64,000 bases of DNA from Lithospermum erythrorhizon (taxonomy: Eukaryota > Streptophyta > Magnoliopsida > Boraginales > Boraginaceae), in the NCBI GenBank assembly GCA_019722365.1, contig JADFUC010000964.1, forward strand, positions 620,001 through 684,000, read 5' to 3'. Below are positions 62,280-64,000 of this stretch, in pieces (within the stretch, counting starts at the first letter, position 1; each line of letters opens with the position of its first letter). A program made the position numbers and the translations under genes. A model generated the notes under the pieces. That model was not told the DNA's origin, made no database searches, and saw nothing but the letters and a program-made list of their open reading frames with translations.

Positions 62280-64000
62280 TTTAATTAATACGGGTTTTAT
62301 CGAATCGAGAAGAGATTGGTATCCAGTATAAATTCGCAAGTTCAGCGTGATCACGTGAGATCTTGAGAACTTTGCTTGAGCAGGCAGTGGCGATAGAGAC
62401 TTTGAGTATGGTAAGGGCACAGTATGAGGCAGGCGATTTGAGTTGGTTGGATAGAAGGCTCATTACCGAAATTTTGGATGTGTGTCTGTCTTGATGAACT
62501 TTGAGATTGGTTTGGGCTTGGATATGGTCGGCCAGGAGCCTTAGCAAATGTTCGTGTTAATTTGTATGGTTGATCTTTGGGTTTTGGAGCGTCTCAGGTA
62601 TGTCGGGCCCCGGATGAGCTTCACTGCGAGTGTCTTCTGGGTGTAGGGCTTGTCGCTTTGTGAGGTGGGGCTTAAGGGATATCTCCCAGTGAGACTTAGT
62701 AACTTGATATCCTACTTATGCTTTGATGAAACGATTTAGATAGAGCTCTAGAACATGTGTGGAGTGATATCGAGTAAGCTGACAGAGAGCGATAGATTTT
62801 GGCATATTCACGGTGGTAACGTGTTCTTTAGTGAGATTTGACTTTTAATTTGATTTAGCTTTGAGAGGCAGTAATATAACATTTACAGAGCGATTTAACT
62901 AGTTGGTTTAATCAAACGATGTACCTTTTGGCTTGATTTGGCTTGAATTGAATTTGGTAACTGAAGCAATGTTTTAACTTGCTTGCTTTGTTTTGTTCTT
63001 TGTAGTGATGATGTTATGAAGGTGAATTGTCTAGCGCTTTGTTATTGATCTTAATATTTCTGACATGGTGTTTCGGCTTCGAATCAGTACTTAGTTGTGA
63101 ATATTTAAATTATTGCATATACAGAAGAAATCGAGCACAGAGTTTTGATTGTTTAAATAGTTATGAATAATGAGGGTATTTGTCACTGAATATTATTAGC
63201 GTTCTTTAGTATGTTAATGAATTTGTTTTGGAAATAAATGAGAATTGATTCTTTTTATTAGCAATAAGTTGTGATTTGACAACATGATTACCATTTCAAA
63301 ATCTTGATTCTTTGAACTTGGTGTTACGCCTTGTGACAATTTATTCTTTAGTGTGAGTTACGTGATAATTTGAGAGGGGGTTATAGCGGGTGCTGAATGC
63401 TTTTGCTGTTAAATAGTTATAGCTAATAGCGGTGGTCAGGTGGCCTTTAGCCTCCCGGCTGCTATTATCAAGTGCAGAAGGTCGGCTTGCGTATTCACAA
63501 TGATGTTGAATAATATTTAGACCAAATCTAATGAGGCTTGTATGTTGAGAAATGTGATTTCTACATTATTTATATATTGTCAAATATGTGTTGATGGCAT
63601 CTGATTGTAGCTTTGCAAGTTTAATCGATTAAGCGATTGAGATAGATGAATAACTTGATAGAGATTTGTGGTGGTAACTGTTATTTGGTGAAATAGCGAT
63701 TACAGGTAAGTTGAGAGTTAAGCAGATTTACTTATGGAGTTAACGGGTGGAATTTTTGGAACTTTGAAGAGTTAAGTTTTCACTTGGTAGAATCACAGAA
63801 GCCTCCTCCTAGTCGCCCCTCTTGGAGGTGGAGAAGTTTGTACTGTTTAGATTCTGCATTAAATCTTGGCTACAGAGTTCGAAAGATGCTGGGTTGGTTT
63901 TACATATTTGGTGGTAATGCACTGATACGGGGCGTCGTTTCGATTGTTGGCGTTGGAAGGATTTTGAAGGGGCTTTCACAATTGCGTAAATGGGAGTTTG
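62280..64000. other. non-coding block with higher G and T content, unidentified
   Basis: Texture changes near 62.28 kb: fewer A runs, more G and GCG/CGG words on the plus strand, no long open frame and no motif I recognise. It could be the start of a repeat continuing beyond the window. Confidence 0.3.

Overview
The window is nuclear DNA of a flowering plant, most likely a eudicot. It has GT-AG introns, AT-rich spacers, Stowaway-like MITEs with CTCCCTCC termini, a Ty1/copia fragment with an initiator-Met primer site, and proteins whose closest recognisable families are plant ones (omega-amidase NLP3, ERD15, CYSTM, plant NAP1, the atypical glutaredoxin family). Nothing seen fixes the species. 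Family names come from recalled protein families; no search was run. Splice models were built by hand and checked for reading-frame closure.

Layout. 1-1908 (-): first four exons of the ESCRT-III subunit VPS2.1, cut by the window edge. 2817-6826 (-): complete ten-exon omega-amidase (NLP3), with a GC splice donor, a 16-nt microexon and a MITE in one intron. 7200-8481 (-): truncated Ty1/copia element. 9258-10520 (+): decayed WAV2/ABHD13-type alpha/beta-hydrolase relic. 10.5-23.5 kb: no gene recognised; 17.9-22.6 kb differs in texture from ordinary spacer. 23547-24361 (-): heat-shock factor lacking the centre of the protein. 26412-28010 (+): ribosomal protein eL43 (RPL37a), 92 aa, with one peculiar exon junction. 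32043-34238 (+): nine-exon NAP1 histone chaperone without its usual tail. 35723-35796 (-): tRNA-Val(CAC)-like gene. 36538-37374 (-): intronless F-box protein. 38840-39736 (-): ERD15-like PAM2 protein with a 5'UTR intron. 44833-49401 (+): broken GPI1/PIG-Q gene containing a degenerate repeat pair. 52450-53065 (+): 63-aa CYSTM peptide gene in three short exons. 55529-56794 (-): intronless MGC-type glutaredoxin-like protein. 57.1-64 kb: no gene recognised.

No operon-like logic links the genes; each has its own promoter. The intact ones are housekeeping or stress genes: endosomal sorting, deaminated glutamine/asparagine clearance, translation, chromatin assembly, dehydration response and a membrane-associated stress peptide. 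Three loci (WAV2, GPI1, the heat-shock factor) are broken or internally deleted and a fourth (NAP1) has lost its tail, which would fit loss of duplicated copies after a genome or segment duplication. I found no CRISPR array, virus, organelle insert or novel multi-gene system. The best leads are the internally deleted but still open heat-shock factor, the eL43 intron lying between exact 11-bp repeats, and the tail-less NAP1.
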